This document shows positions 1 to 7,032 of a DNA stretch of 64,000 nt, piece after piece. The DNA is taken from the NCBI RefSeq assembly GCF_028621715.1, contig NZ_CP117466.1:2926501-2990500 (forward strand), written 5' to 3'. Source of the stretch: Paracoccus marcusii. Its GTDB lineage: Bacteria; Pseudomonadota; Alphaproteobacteria; Rhodobacterales; Rhodobacteraceae. Within the stretch, counting starts at the first letter, position 1; each line of letters opens with the position of its first letter. The notes under the pieces were generated by a model that was not told where the DNA came from, ran no database searches, and saw only the letters and a list, made by a program, of their open reading frames with translations. Made by a program: the position numbers and the translations under genes.

Positions 1-326
1 GCGTCCCATTTCGCCGCCGGGAAATCGGGGATCGCCGCGACGTGCTGGATGCCGGCATTGTTGACCAGGATATCGCAGGCGCCGGCCTTTTCGATCAGCG
101 CGCGGCAGTCGTCGCCCTTGGACATGTCGGCCCGGATGTAGCGGACCTTGACCCCGTGTTCGCCGGACATGCCTTCGGCCAGAGCGTGATCCTCGTCGGT
201 GTCGCTGAAGCTGTTCAGGACCACGTCCGCGCCGGCGCGCGCCAGCCTGTGGGCCACGCCCAGCCCGATGCCAGAGTTGGATCCGGTGACGACGGCGGTC
301 TTGCCCTTGAGGAATTTCTCATACAT
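1..326 (-). CDS. bdhA: 3-hydroxybutyrate dehydrogenase (SDR family), 5' part only
   Basis: NAD-dependent short-chain dehydrogenase that interconverts D-3-hydroxybutyrate and acetoacetate in polyhydroxybutyrate turnover. The first 108 codons are present; the C-terminal ~150 residues, with the Tyr/Lys active site, lie beyond the left edge. The start MYEKFLKGKTAVVTG gives the classical TGSNSGIG nucleotide loop, and ADMSKGDDCRALIEKAG then DILVNNAGIQHVA match the NNAG motif in the form typical of BdhA. A good AGGAG ribosome site precedes ATG 326. The gene is orphaned from its neighbour by a terminator-like element upstream. Family assignment is firm; the exact substrate is inferred from the start and NNAGIQH sequence style. 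Confidence 0.85.
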   Translation of the reverse strand, partial: MYEKFLKGKTAVVTGSNSGIGLGVAHRLARAGADVVLNSFSDTDEDHALAEGMSGEHGVKVRYIRADMSKGDDCRALIEKAGACDILVNNAGIQHVAAIPDFPAAKWD

Positions 327-376
327 CGGCTGCTCCTTGACGGCCCCGAAAGGCGGTTTGCAGGTGCAGCATGGGC

Positions 377-452
377 AAAAAAAAACGCCCGCACAAGGCG
401 GGCGCAAGTTATGAGGCAGGTTTCATACAGGCAAGAAACCTATCGAGCAGTG
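377..452 (-). ncRNA. candidate small RNA or attenuated leader upstream of bdhA
   Basis: A minus-strand unit of about 76 nt with its own promoter and terminator. It begins near 452, has a 7-bp hairpin (arms 418-424 and 435-441, AGGTTTC/GAAACCT), and ends in a perfect 7-bp GC stem (386-392 with 398-404, loop 393-397) followed by nine U (377-385). A five-codon reading frame, MKPAS, starts inside the first hairpin and stops at 409, just before the terminator. Either it is a free-standing sRNA, or it is the attenuated leader of bdhA, which starts 50 nt further on with no obvious promoter of its own. No known RNA family was recognised. Confidence 0.6.
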
Positions 453-457
453 CCCTA

Positions 458-486
458 TTTATACGCGAGGAACCGCGCGAGTCCAA
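458..486 (-). promoter_or_regulatory. sigma-70-like promoter for the small RNA/bdhA leader
   Basis: Reading the minus strand, -35 TTGGAC (481-486), a 17-bp spacer, then -10 TATAAA (458-463). Predicted start about 451-453. It is one of the best promoter matches in the window. Confidence 0.6.
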
Positions 487-506
487 CAGCGATCTTGCCA
501 CCTTGG

Positions 507-537
507 TTGACGCCCCCCGGTCAAGCCTGTTGATAAT
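507..537 (+). promoter_or_regulatory. possible promoter of the YejA-type binding-protein gene
   Basis: TTGACG (507-512) and TGATAA/GATAAT (531-537) are separated by 18-19 bp, facing the gene that starts at 571. Spacing is slightly long; start would be about 543-546. It lies back to back with the minus-strand small-RNA promoter. Confidence 0.35.
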
Positions 538-570
538 GCGGCCAAACAAGAAACGACCGGGCGGCAGGCA

Positions 571-2427
571 ATGCGAATCTTCGAAAACCTTAACAAATCC
601 GCGATCAGGGGGGCTGCCTTGGGTCTGCTGACCCTGACGGGCGGTGTTGCATCTATGCCGCTGGCAACCCTTGCCGAACCTGTCCATGGCATTGCAATCT
701 ATGGAGAACCTGCCCTGCAACAGGGCTTTGCACATTTGCCCTATGCCAACCCGGACGCGCCCAAGGGCGGTACGATTCGGCTGGCGGAACCGGGCGGGTT
801 CGACAGTCTGAAACCTTGGGTGCTGAAGGGCAATGCCGCATGGGGCGTGGGCGTCCACGTGACGGAATCCCTGATGATGCGGTCGATCGACGAACCGTTC
901 ACCCTTTACGGCCTGCTGGCCGAGACGATCGAGGTCGCGCCCGACCGGCAATGGGTCGAGTTCACCCTGCGCGAGGAGGCGCGGTTTTCCGACGGCAGTC
1001 CGGTCACCGTCGACGACGTGATCTGGTCCTATGAGACGCTTGGGACGCAGGGCCATCCCCGCTATCTGGCGGCCTGGTCGCGCGTCGACAGGATCGAGGC
1101 CACGGGCCCCCGCAGCGTACGCCTGACCTTCACCGAACCCGACCGAGAGCTGCCCCTGCTGATGGGGTTGCGTCCGATCCTGAAGAAGGCCCAGTGGGAG
1201 GGGCAGGATTTCGCCGCCTCCTCGCTCGAGGCGCCGATCGGCAGCGGCGCCTATGTCGTCGATCAGGTCGAGCCGGGGCGGTCGATCAGCTTTCGCCGCA
1301 ACCCCGACTATTGGGGCCGCGATCTGCCCCTGATGGCGGGGGTGAACAATTTCGACGTCATCCGCTATGACTATTTCGCCGATGCCAACGCGATGTTCGA
1401 GGCGTTCAAGGCCGGTGCCGTCACCGTCTGGCGCGAACTGTCGGCGCAGAAATGGGCCAGCGAATACGGCTTTCCGCTGATGACGGACGGACGCGCGGTC
1501 CAGGCAGAGATCCCGAACGAACGCCCCTCGGGCATCGTCGGCCTGGTGATGAACACGCGCAACCCGGCCTTCGCCGATTGGCGCGTGCGGCAGGCGCTGA
1601 TCGAGATGTTCAACTTCCGCTTCATCAACCAGACCTTGAACGGCGGTGCCGATCCCCGGATCACGTCCTATTTCTCGAACTCGGTCCTGGCGATGCAGGA
1701 CGGGCCGGCGACGGGGCGCGTGGCGGAACTGCTGGCGCCGTTCGCGGCCGACCTGCCGCCCGGCACGCTGGACGGCTATACCCTGCCCGAAGGTTCGGAC
1801 CGCGCGATGGACCGCGCCGGTGTCCGCCGCGCGATGGCGCTGATGGCCGATGCCGGCTGGACGGTTCAGGACGGACAGCTGAAGAACGCGCAGGGCCAGC
1901 CCTTCGCCTTCGAGATCCTGCTGAACCAGAACGGCACCGCGATGCGCAGCGGGTCCGAGGTCCAGCAGATCGTGAACATCTATGTCGAGGCGCTGCGCCC
2001 CCTGGGGATCACCCCGCGCATCACCCTGCTGGATTCCGCGCAGTACATCGAACGCACGAACAACTATCAGTTCGACATGACATGGTACGAACGCGGCCTG
2101 TCGCTGTCGCCGGGCAGCGAACAGCGCCTGTACTGGGGCCGCGACGGCGTATCCACGCCCGGCAGCCGCAACTGGATGGGCATAGACAGCCCCGCGGCCG
2201 AGGCGATGATCGACGCCATGACGGCCGCCGACACGGCCGAGGATTTCACCGCCGCGGTCCGGGCGCTGGACCGCGTGCTGACGGCGGGGCGCTATGTGAT
2301 TCCGGTCAGCTTTTCGCCGATCTCGCGGCTGGCCCATGCCGCGGATCTGAAATACCCAGAGGAAATACCCATGTACGGGGACTGGCCGGGCTTTTTGCCC
2401 GAAGTCTGGTGGCAGGAGACGAACTGA
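571..2427 (+). CDS. ABC transporter substrate-binding protein, family 5, YejA-type
   Basis: Periplasmic peptide-binding protein of the SBP family 5 (YejA branch, used with YejBEF-type importers for peptides such as microcin C). 618 aa, the normal length. A signal peptide occupies about residues 1-36 (hydrophobic stretch then LATLA|EP). The YejA hallmark HGIAIYGEPALQQGFAHLPY is followed by NPDAPKGG, a segment just after the signal. The core contains FTLREEARFSDGSPVTVDDV, typical of SBP_bac_5. No permease or ATPase genes adjoin it here, so the partners must be elsewhere. The stop overlaps the start of the next small gene (TGATG), suggesting translational coupling. Actual substrate unknown. Confidence 0.88.
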   Translation: MRIFENLNKSAIRGAALGLLTLTGGVASMPLATLAEPVHGIAIYGEPALQQGFAHLPYANPDAPKGGTIRLAEPGGFDSLKPWVLKGNAAWGVGVHVTESLMMRSIDEPFTLYGLLAETIEVAPDRQWVEFTLREEARFSDGSPVTVDDVIWSYETLGTQGHPRYLAAWSRVDRIEATGPRSVRLTFTEPDRELPLLMGLRPILKKAQWEGQDFAASSLEAPIGSGAYVVDQVEPGRSISFRRNPDYWGRDLPLMAGVNNFDVIRYDYFADANAMFEAFKAGAVTVWRELSAQKWASEYGFPLMTDGRAVQAEIPNERPSGIVGLVMNTRNPAFADWRVRQALIEMFNFRFINQTLNGGADPRITSYFSNSVLAMQDGPATGRVAELLAPFAADLPPGTLDGYTLPEGSDRAMDRAGVRRAMALMADAGWTVQDGQLKNAQGQPFAFEILLNQNGTAMRSGSEVQQIVNIYVEALRPLGITPRITLLDSAQYIERTNNYQFDMTWYERGLSLSPGSEQRLYWGRDGVSTPGSRNWMGIDSPAAEAMIDAMTAADTAEDFTAAVRALDRVLTAGRYVIPVSFSPISRLAHAADLKYPEEIPMYGDWPGFLPEVWWQETN

Positions 2428-2558
2428 TGCGAATGTTTTGGGTTACTGTAGCGGCTTGCACGATGCTGGCCGGTTGCAACACCGTCGCCGGTGTCGGCGA
2501 GGACATTACAGGGACGGCGCGCTGGTTCCAGGGCAGCCTTCCGACAGGAGGTTATTGA
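2427..2558 (+). CDS. small entericidin-like lipoprotein
   Basis: A 43-residue protein, MRMFWVTVAACTMLAGC..., with a lipobox LAGC placing the lipidated Cys at residue 17, followed by NTVAGVGEDIT. That segment is the hallmark of the entericidin EcnA/EcnB family of tiny membrane lipoproteins, which are linked to envelope stress and, in enterics, to a toxin/antidote pair. The start overlaps the stop of the binding-protein gene by one base, and its own stop overlaps the next start in the same way. Only one entericidin is present, so an EcnA/EcnB pair is not supported. Function here is not established. Confidence 0.75.
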   Translation: MRMFWVTVAACTMLAGCNTVAGVGEDITGTARWFQGSLPTGGY

Positions 2559-2890
2559 TGAAGTGGCACCATGTTCAGGAAAACTGGGCGGCCTTCTATG
2601 AGGCGATCATCGACAAGTGGCCCGAGGCCGAGGACACCGAACTGGACGAGATCGACGGCGACCAGCGCGCCTTCATCGCCTATCTGGTCGAGGTGACCGG
2701 CCAGGAGCCCGCCGAGATCCGCGAGGAGCTGCGCGAATGGCTGGTCGGAGAGATCCCGTCGGACGTCGTGATGGACCCCGTCCATGACAACCACTCGATC
2801 GCGCTGTCGTCCAAGTTCGTCAACGAGGGCGAGGACGAGTTCTCGGACGATTCGCGCTTTGGCGACGACGACAGCGACAAGGACGACTGA
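2558..2890 (+). CDS. small acidic CsbD-like protein
   Basis: 110 residues beginning MKWHHVQENWAAFYEAIIDK, then WPEAEDTELDEIDGDQRAFI. The order W, NW, KW, D.EL..I.G, L.E..G over the first ~55 residues follows the CsbD-like stress-protein pattern. The C-terminal third (about 85-110) is strongly acidic (DDSRFGDDDSDKDD) and likely disordered. No signal peptide, so cytoplasmic. A ribosome site, GACAGGAGG, lies 8 bases before ATG 2558. It is coupled to the lipoprotein gene by a TGATG overlap. CsbD proteins are stress induced but have no known biochemical activity; the family call is a resemblance, not certain. Confidence 0.6.
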   Translation: MKWHHVQENWAAFYEAIIDKWPEAEDTELDEIDGDQRAFIAYLVEVTGQEPAEIREELREWLVGEIPSDVVMDPVHDNHSIALSSKFVNEGEDEFSDDSRFGDDDSDKDD

Positions 2891-2905
2891 GAGGGCGTCC
2901 GCCCG

Positions 2906-4063
2906 CTATCCCGCGGCGGGGCGGCCGATGCCGCCCAGCTTGCCCATGTGCCGCGCCAGCAGCACATAGATCACCCCGTACAGCGCCGCGACGATCAGGC
3001 CGACCCACTGGATCTCGAACGGGGTGAAGACATAGGCCCCGACCAGCCCCAGCTGCAGCAGGAAATGCAGCGGGTAATAGCGCCGGTCCCCCAACGTCTC
3101 GCGCGACCAGTTCAGGTTCGTCGAATACAGCCGGATCAGGCTGTCCAGAGAGTTCACGACGAAGACCACACCGACAGCGATCATGAACCAGTTCAGCCAG
3201 CCGGGGATCACGATCCCGCCCTGGTGATAGACGAACAGCACGCTGAACCACAGCCCCAGGGGGATCGCCGGCAGGGCCACCATCGCCAATGCCAGCTGCC
3301 AGACCCTCAGCCCACCGACGAAGCGCGCGACGAACTGGCCGATCATGATCGACCACGCGAACCACCAGAACAGATAGAATTCATGGTAATCCGAAATGGG
3401 CGTGGCAAAGCGCGGCAGATGCGCGAAGTACCCGCCCAGCAGGCCGACGCTGTCGAAGAAATCGCCCAGACCCACGCGGCTGTAGACGAAGGCGATCATC
3501 GCCAGTGCGGTGAAGGCCAGCATGCCGAACCCATAGCTGGAGATGATGGCAAGCCACTTCATCACCGCCATGTTGCCGCTGGACAGGACGGCGGTGGCGA
3601 TCACCACCACAACCAGCGCCCAGACCGCGCCCTGCGGCAGGTCCGGGGCATAGGTCGGCAGGTTCGACATGAACAGATAGCAGGTGAACGAGCAGGTCGC
3701 GATGACCGTCAGGTTGTAGACCCACTTGACCGCCGGGATCTGGAACAGCTGCAGGCGCGGCTCCAGCGCGATGAAATAGAAGGTGGCCACGAAATACATC
3801 AGCCAGACCAGCGGCCCCCACATGCCGAATTCCACGGCCAGGGCATTGGTGAACCCGAAGGCGGGGTCCTCCTCATAGATCGGGAACTCCGCTAGGGGCA
3901 GCATGACCAGGCCCATGTCCAGTCCGGCGGTGAATAGCAGGGCGATCAGGGTGAACAGGCCGACGGGCTCTTCGCCCTGCAGCCGCAGGCGGGGCCAGCG
4001 GATCAGGACGAACAGCGCGCAGGCCAGCACACTGAGATAGGCGACGGTGATGATTGGCGTCAT
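2906..4063 (-). CDS. short divergent BCCT-family (betaine/choline/carnitine-like) transporter
   Basis: A 385-residue polytopic inner-membrane protein with about ten hydrophobic segments. Two regions recall BCCT carriers: FTAGLDMGLVMLPLAEFPIY (about 43-62) at the place of the glycine-rich SAGIGSGLLFWGVAEP stretch, and FWWFAWSIMIGQFVARFVGG near residue 235 at the place of the W-rich TM8 motif [21 protein letters not shown]. Canonical BCCT proteins have 12 helices and 500-700 residues, so this is short, apparently lacking terminal extensions and perhaps helices. A perfect AGGAGG precedes ATG 4063 and the frame is intact, so it is not an obvious pseudogene. Substrate (quaternary ammonium compound?) is inference only. 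Confidence 0.6.
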   Translation of the reverse strand: MTPIITVAYLSVLACALFVLIRWPRLRLQGEEPVGLFTLIALLFTAGLDMGLVMLPLAEFPIYEEDPAFGFTNALAVEFGMWGPLVWLMYFVATFYFIALEPRLQLFQIPAVKWVYNLTVIATCSFTCYLFMSNLPTYAPDLPQGAVWALVVVVIATAVLSSGNMAVMKWLAIISSYGFGMLAFTALAMIAFVYSRVGLGDFFDSVGLLGGYFAHLPRFATPISDYHEFYLFWWFAWSIMIGQFVARFVGGLRVWQLALAMVALPAIPLGLWFSVLFVYHQGGIVIPGWLNWFMIAVGVVFVVNSLDSLIRLYSTNLNWSRETLGDRRYYPLHFLLQLGLVGAYVFTPFEIQWVGLIVAALYGVIYVLLARHMGKLGGIGRPAAG

Positions 4064-4348
4064 GGGCGCAATCCTCCTTAGACAGATGAACGATCAGCGC
4101 CACAGTGCAACCGGGCATGTGGCCCGCTGTACGCGCATGATCGCAGCCAAGTGGCCGCATGTTTCTTTGATACTCTAAGGATGCTTTATATTGAGTGACG
4201 GGTCAATCAACAAATGCAATGCGTGTCTATCCGGCACCCGAACGCCTATTGTGCGCAAATGGCTGCAACCGTGGCTTGAGATTTCACAAAGCATCTGCGA
4301 CATGCTGCGCCTCATACCCATCCCGTCCATGGCCAAGGGGACGATCTG
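4064..4348. other. divergent intergenic region without a recognised element
   Basis: 285 bases between the BCCT-like gene (minus) and the CDF gene (plus). It is less GC-rich than its surroundings, around 4165-4215. I see an imperfect inverted repeat ATTGA-N8-TCAAT (4190-4207) but no convincing promoter, RNA or small gene. Confidence 0.5.
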
Positions 4349-5236
4349 ATGTCCAGCAGCCTGAAAATCGCCGTCGGCAGCATCTTTGTCGGCTTGATCG
4401 TGCTTGGGCTGAAGACCCTGGCCTGGTACCTGACCGGGTCGGTGGCACTGCTGTCGGACGCGCTGGAAAGCATCGTGAACGTGGCGACCGCGGTTGCGGC
4501 GCTGGTCGCGATCTCGGTGGCGCAACGGCCCGCGGATCAGTCGCATCCCTATGGCCATCACAAGGCCGAATTCCTCAGCGCCGTGCTGGAAGGGGTGCTG
4601 ATCATCGTGGCAGCCCTGCTGATCCTGCGCGAGGCGTGGCACGCCTTCCAGAACCCGCGCGAGATTCAGGCCGTCGGCATGGGCATGGCCATCAACGCCA
4701 GCGCGGGCGTGCTGAACGCGATCTGGTGCAGCATCCTGATCCGTCAGGGGCGGCGGCTGCGCTCTCCGGCGCTGGTCGCGGACGGCAAGCACCTGCTGAC
4801 GGACGTGGTGTCGTCGGGGGGCGTCCTGCTGGGCGTGGGGCTGGCAGTGGCGACCGGCTGGTCGATCCTGGACCCGGCGCTTGCGATGCTGGTGGGGGTG
4901 AACATCCTGTGGTCGGGATGGAAGGTCATGGCGTCGTCCGTGTCCGGCCTGCTGGACGAGGCCGTGCCCGAAAAGACGCTGGTGACCATCCGCGACATCA
5001 TCTCGGACAAGGCCAGCGGCGCGCTGGAGGCGCATGACCTGCGCACCCGTCATGCGGGCGCCGTCACCTTCATCGACTTTCACCTGGTCGTGGACGGCCA
5101 GACCACCGTGTCCGACGCCCATGACATCTGCGACCGGGTCGAGGCCAGCCTGAAGGCCAAACTGCCCGACGCCCAGATCACCATCCATGTCGAACCGGAA
5201 CACAAGGCCAAGCATTCCGGCGTTCTGGTGATCTGA
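4349..5236 (+). CDS. cation diffusion facilitator (CDF) family metal exporter
   Basis: 295-residue inner-membrane antiporter that moves divalent metals (Zn, Fe, Co, Cd or Mn) out of the cytoplasm against protons. Features: TM1 at about 7-27, SDALESIVNV (36-45) with the TM2 metal-site Asp37, HPYGHHKAEF (66-75) in the cytoplasmic loop, KHLLTDVVSS with the HxxxD pair of TM5, and a C-terminal cytoplasmic domain (about 205-290) with ALEAHDLRTRHAG and TIHVEPEHK. Length is usual for the family. It stands alone between divergent and convergent neighbours. Metal specificity cannot be read reliably. Confidence 0.9.
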   Translation: MSSSLKIAVGSIFVGLIVLGLKTLAWYLTGSVALLSDALESIVNVATAVAALVAISVAQRPADQSHPYGHHKAEFLSAVLEGVLIIVAALLILREAWHAFQNPREIQAVGMGMAINASAGVLNAIWCSILIRQGRRLRSPALVADGKHLLTDVVSSGGVLLGVGLAVATGWSILDPALAMLVGVNILWSGWKVMASSVSGLLDEAVPEKTLVTIRDIISDKASGALEAHDLRTRHAGAVTFIDFHLVVDGQTTVSDAHDICDRVEASLKAKLPDAQITIHVEPEHKAKHSGVLVI

Positions 5237-5249
5237 CCCGCCGCCCGGC

Positions 5250-5269
5250 GCCGCCTGCCTTCAGGCGGC
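5250..5269. terminator. hairpin between convergent CDF and xthA genes
   Basis: Perfect 8-bp stem GCCGCCTG/CAGGCGGC (5250-5257 with 5262-5269, loop CCTT). It includes the xthA stop codon. No T-run on either side, so it could act as an RNA 3'-end stabiliser or Rho-assisted terminator rather than a classical one. Confidence 0.5.
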
Positions 5270-6046
5270 CAAGCGCACCCAGACCGGGACATGGTCGCTT
5301 GGCTTTTCACCGGCCCGCGCATCGCGGTCGACGCCCGTTTCGATCATCAGGTCGGCCGCCTGGGGCGACAGCAGCAGATGGTCGATGCGGATGCCGTTGT
5401 CACGCTCCCACGCGCTGCCCTGATAGTCCCAGAAGGTGAACGGCCCGCGCGTGGCCCAGGGGTCGCGGATGCGCACCGCATCGGTCCAGCCCTGGTTCAC
5501 GATGGCCCGGAACGCCGCCCTGCTTTGCGGCAGGAACAGCGCATCCTCGGTCCAGCGGTCGGGATGGGCCGCGTCGCGCGGTTCGGGAATGATGTTGTAA
5601 TCGCCCAGCATCACCACCGGCATCTCGGATGCCAGCAATTCCGCCGCGCGCAGGCGCAGGCGTTCCATCCATGCCAGCTTGTAGTCGTATTTCGGCCCCG
5701 GCGCGGGGTTGCCGTTGGGCAGGTACAGCCCGGCGATACGCACCGCACGGGTGCCCACCACGGTCGCCTCGATATAGCGGGCCTGTTCATCGGCATCGTC
5801 GCCGGGCAGGCCGCGGGTCACGTCCTCCAACGGCAGCCGCGACAGGATCGCCACGCCATTGAAGCCTTTTTGGCCGTGGGTTTCCACCTGCCATCCCAGG
5901 TCCTGGAAATGCTCTCGCGGGAACCCCTCGTCCACGGACTTGATTTCCTGCAGCACGACCAGATCGGCATCCGTCGAGGCCAGCCAGTCGGTCAGGGCCT
6001 GCACGCGGGCCTTGACGCCATTGATGTTGAAGCTTGCGATTTTCAT
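5261..6046 (-). CDS. xthA: exodeoxyribonuclease III
   Basis: Mg-dependent AP endonuclease and 3'-5' exonuclease of base-excision repair (EEP superfamily), cytoplasmic. 261 aa, as expected. It starts MKIASFNINGVKAR, has the metal ligand Glu34 in LQEIKS, the LPNGNP segment, GDYNIIPEPRDA in the middle, and SDHVPVWV with the catalytic Asp-His near the C-terminus. ATG 6046 is preferred over an ATG nine bases upstream because it gives the canonical MKIASFNING start. It overlaps nothing and is convergent with the CDF gene. Confidence 0.95.
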   Translation of the reverse strand: MKIASFNINGVKARVQALTDWLASTDADLVVLQEIKSVDEGFPREHFQDLGWQVETHGQKGFNGVAILSRLPLEDVTRGLPGDDADEQARYIEATVVGTRAVRIAGLYLPNGNPAPGPKYDYKLAWMERLRLRAAELLASEMPVVMLGDYNIIPEPRDAAHPDRWTEDALFLPQSRAAFRAIVNQGWTDAVRIRDPWATRGPFTFWDYQGSAWERDNGIRIDHLLLSPQAADLMIETGVDRDARAGEKPSDHVPVWVRLAA

Positions 6047-6104
6047 GGGCGGCATCTTTAGCGCCGCCTGCGCGTTTGGCAACACGAACCGGAAAGGGGC
6101 CGCG

Positions 6105-6638
6105 ATGATCCGACTGCTGATCCTGCTGATGGTCCTGCCCGTGGCGGCCGCTGCGCGCCCGGTCACCGGGTTGCTGGAAAAGGCCAGCCCCCTGCCCGCG
6201 ACGATCCCCCTGCAGGTCCGCGCCCCGGCCGACATGGATCACGCGATCATCCTGACGGATGACCAAGGAACGCCCGTCATCAGCGGCTATCTGCGCGGCG
6301 GCGCGGTTCTGCGGCTGCTGGTGCCGCCGGGAGATCACCGCCTGACGGTGGCCAGCGGGCCCGCGCAGGACTGGCAGGGTCTGCCCGACTTGTTCGGCGC
6401 GCCTGCCATCGTGCTGCCGCAACCCTTGCCCTTCTTCATCGATGGCACGCGGCGCGAGGGGCAGGCGATCACGCTGTCGAAGAAGGGTGACGGCCTGCGG
6501 ATCACCGACCGGCAGAACCGTGTCATTTGTCAGAACGCCGGGTGGGATAGCACGCGCGTCGTCAAGACGCTGCCCTCGGGGACGCAGTTCCGTTATGTGG
6601 AGCGGCGACTGGACCCGCGCAGCATTCCCTGCGACTAG
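6105..6638 (+). CDS. secreted protein of unknown function
   Basis: 177 residues with a clear signal peptide (MIRLLILLMVLPVAAAA|RPV). The mature part is rich in short beta-like stretches (ATIPLQVRAPADMDHAIILT, GAVLRLLVPPGDHRLTVASG) and ends with two Cys (VICQNAG and SIPCD) that could pair. A weak GGAAAGG ribosome site precedes ATG 6105. I do not recognise the family. It diverges from xthA with a 58-base gap and its TAG stop shares four bases (CTAG) with the convergent Fe-S carrier gene. Confidence 0.65.
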   Translation: MIRLLILLMVLPVAAAARPVTGLLEKASPLPATIPLQVRAPADMDHAIILTDDQGTPVISGYLRGGAVLRLLVPPGDHRLTVASGPAQDWQGLPDLFGAPAIVLPQPLPFFIDGTRREGQAITLSKKGDGLRITDRQNRVICQNAGWDSTRVVKTLPSGTQFRYVERRLDPRSIPCD

Positions 6639-6958
6639 ATCGAGAAGCTGGTCCCGCAGCCGCAGCTTGCCGTGGCGTTCGGGTTCTCGATCACGAAGCG
6701 CGCACCGATCAGCTCGTCGGTGAAATCGATGACCGCCCCCGCCAGATAGGGCAGCGACACCGGATCGACGACGACCTTCTGTCCCGATTTCTCCAGGATC
6801 AGATCGTCGGTCTCGGGCGCGTCCAGGCGGATGTCGTACTGGAACCCGGAACATCCCCCGCCCAGCACCGCGATGCGCAGCGGTACCGGGTCCTTGCCCG
6901 CATTGATCTGGGACAGGCGGTCAAAGGCGCGGTCGGTCACTTTGGGCGGCAGGTTCAT
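6635..6958 (-). CDS. A-type iron-sulfur carrier (IscA/ErpA/HesB family)
   Basis: Carrier or scaffold protein that delivers Fe-S clusters to apoproteins. 107 residues with the three invariant cysteines: Cys36 in LGGGCSGFQYD and Cys99/Cys101 in the C-terminal SCGCGTSFS. Start at ATG 6958 gives MNLPPKVTDRAFDRL, a typical A-type beginning. ErpA and IscA cannot be separated with certainty from sequence alone; the stand-alone position outside an isc/suf cluster favours an ErpA-like role. It diverges from dgt, an arrangement (A-type carrier next to dGTPase) often seen in alphaproteobacteria. Confidence 0.92.
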   Translation of the reverse strand: MNLPPKVTDRAFDRLSQINAGKDPVPLRIAVLGGGCSGFQYDIRLDAPETDDLILEKSGQKVVVDPVSLPYLAGAVIDFTDELIGARFVIENPNATASCGCGTSFSI

Positions 6959-7032
6959 GGGGCGTTCCCGTTTTCGTCTGGTCGCATCAAATATAGGGTC
7001 CGCCGGGTGAACCCGCAAGGAAGGCTGACCCC

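Noticed and set aside
409..2337. Long minus-strand reading frame opposite the YejA-type gene, and many similar long frames elsewhere
   Set aside because: High GC gives long open shadows; these lack family motifs and are rich in Arg, Gly, His and Gln, whereas the opposite strand encodes a clear family member.
2427..2558. Entericidin toxin-antitoxin pair
   Set aside because: Only one entericidin-like gene is present; the next gene is CsbD-like, not a second lipoprotein.
4190..4207. FNR-type box upstream of the CDF gene
   Set aside because: The dyad is TTGA-N8-TCAA; the FNR consensus needs TTGAT-N4-ATCAA, so the spacing is wrong.
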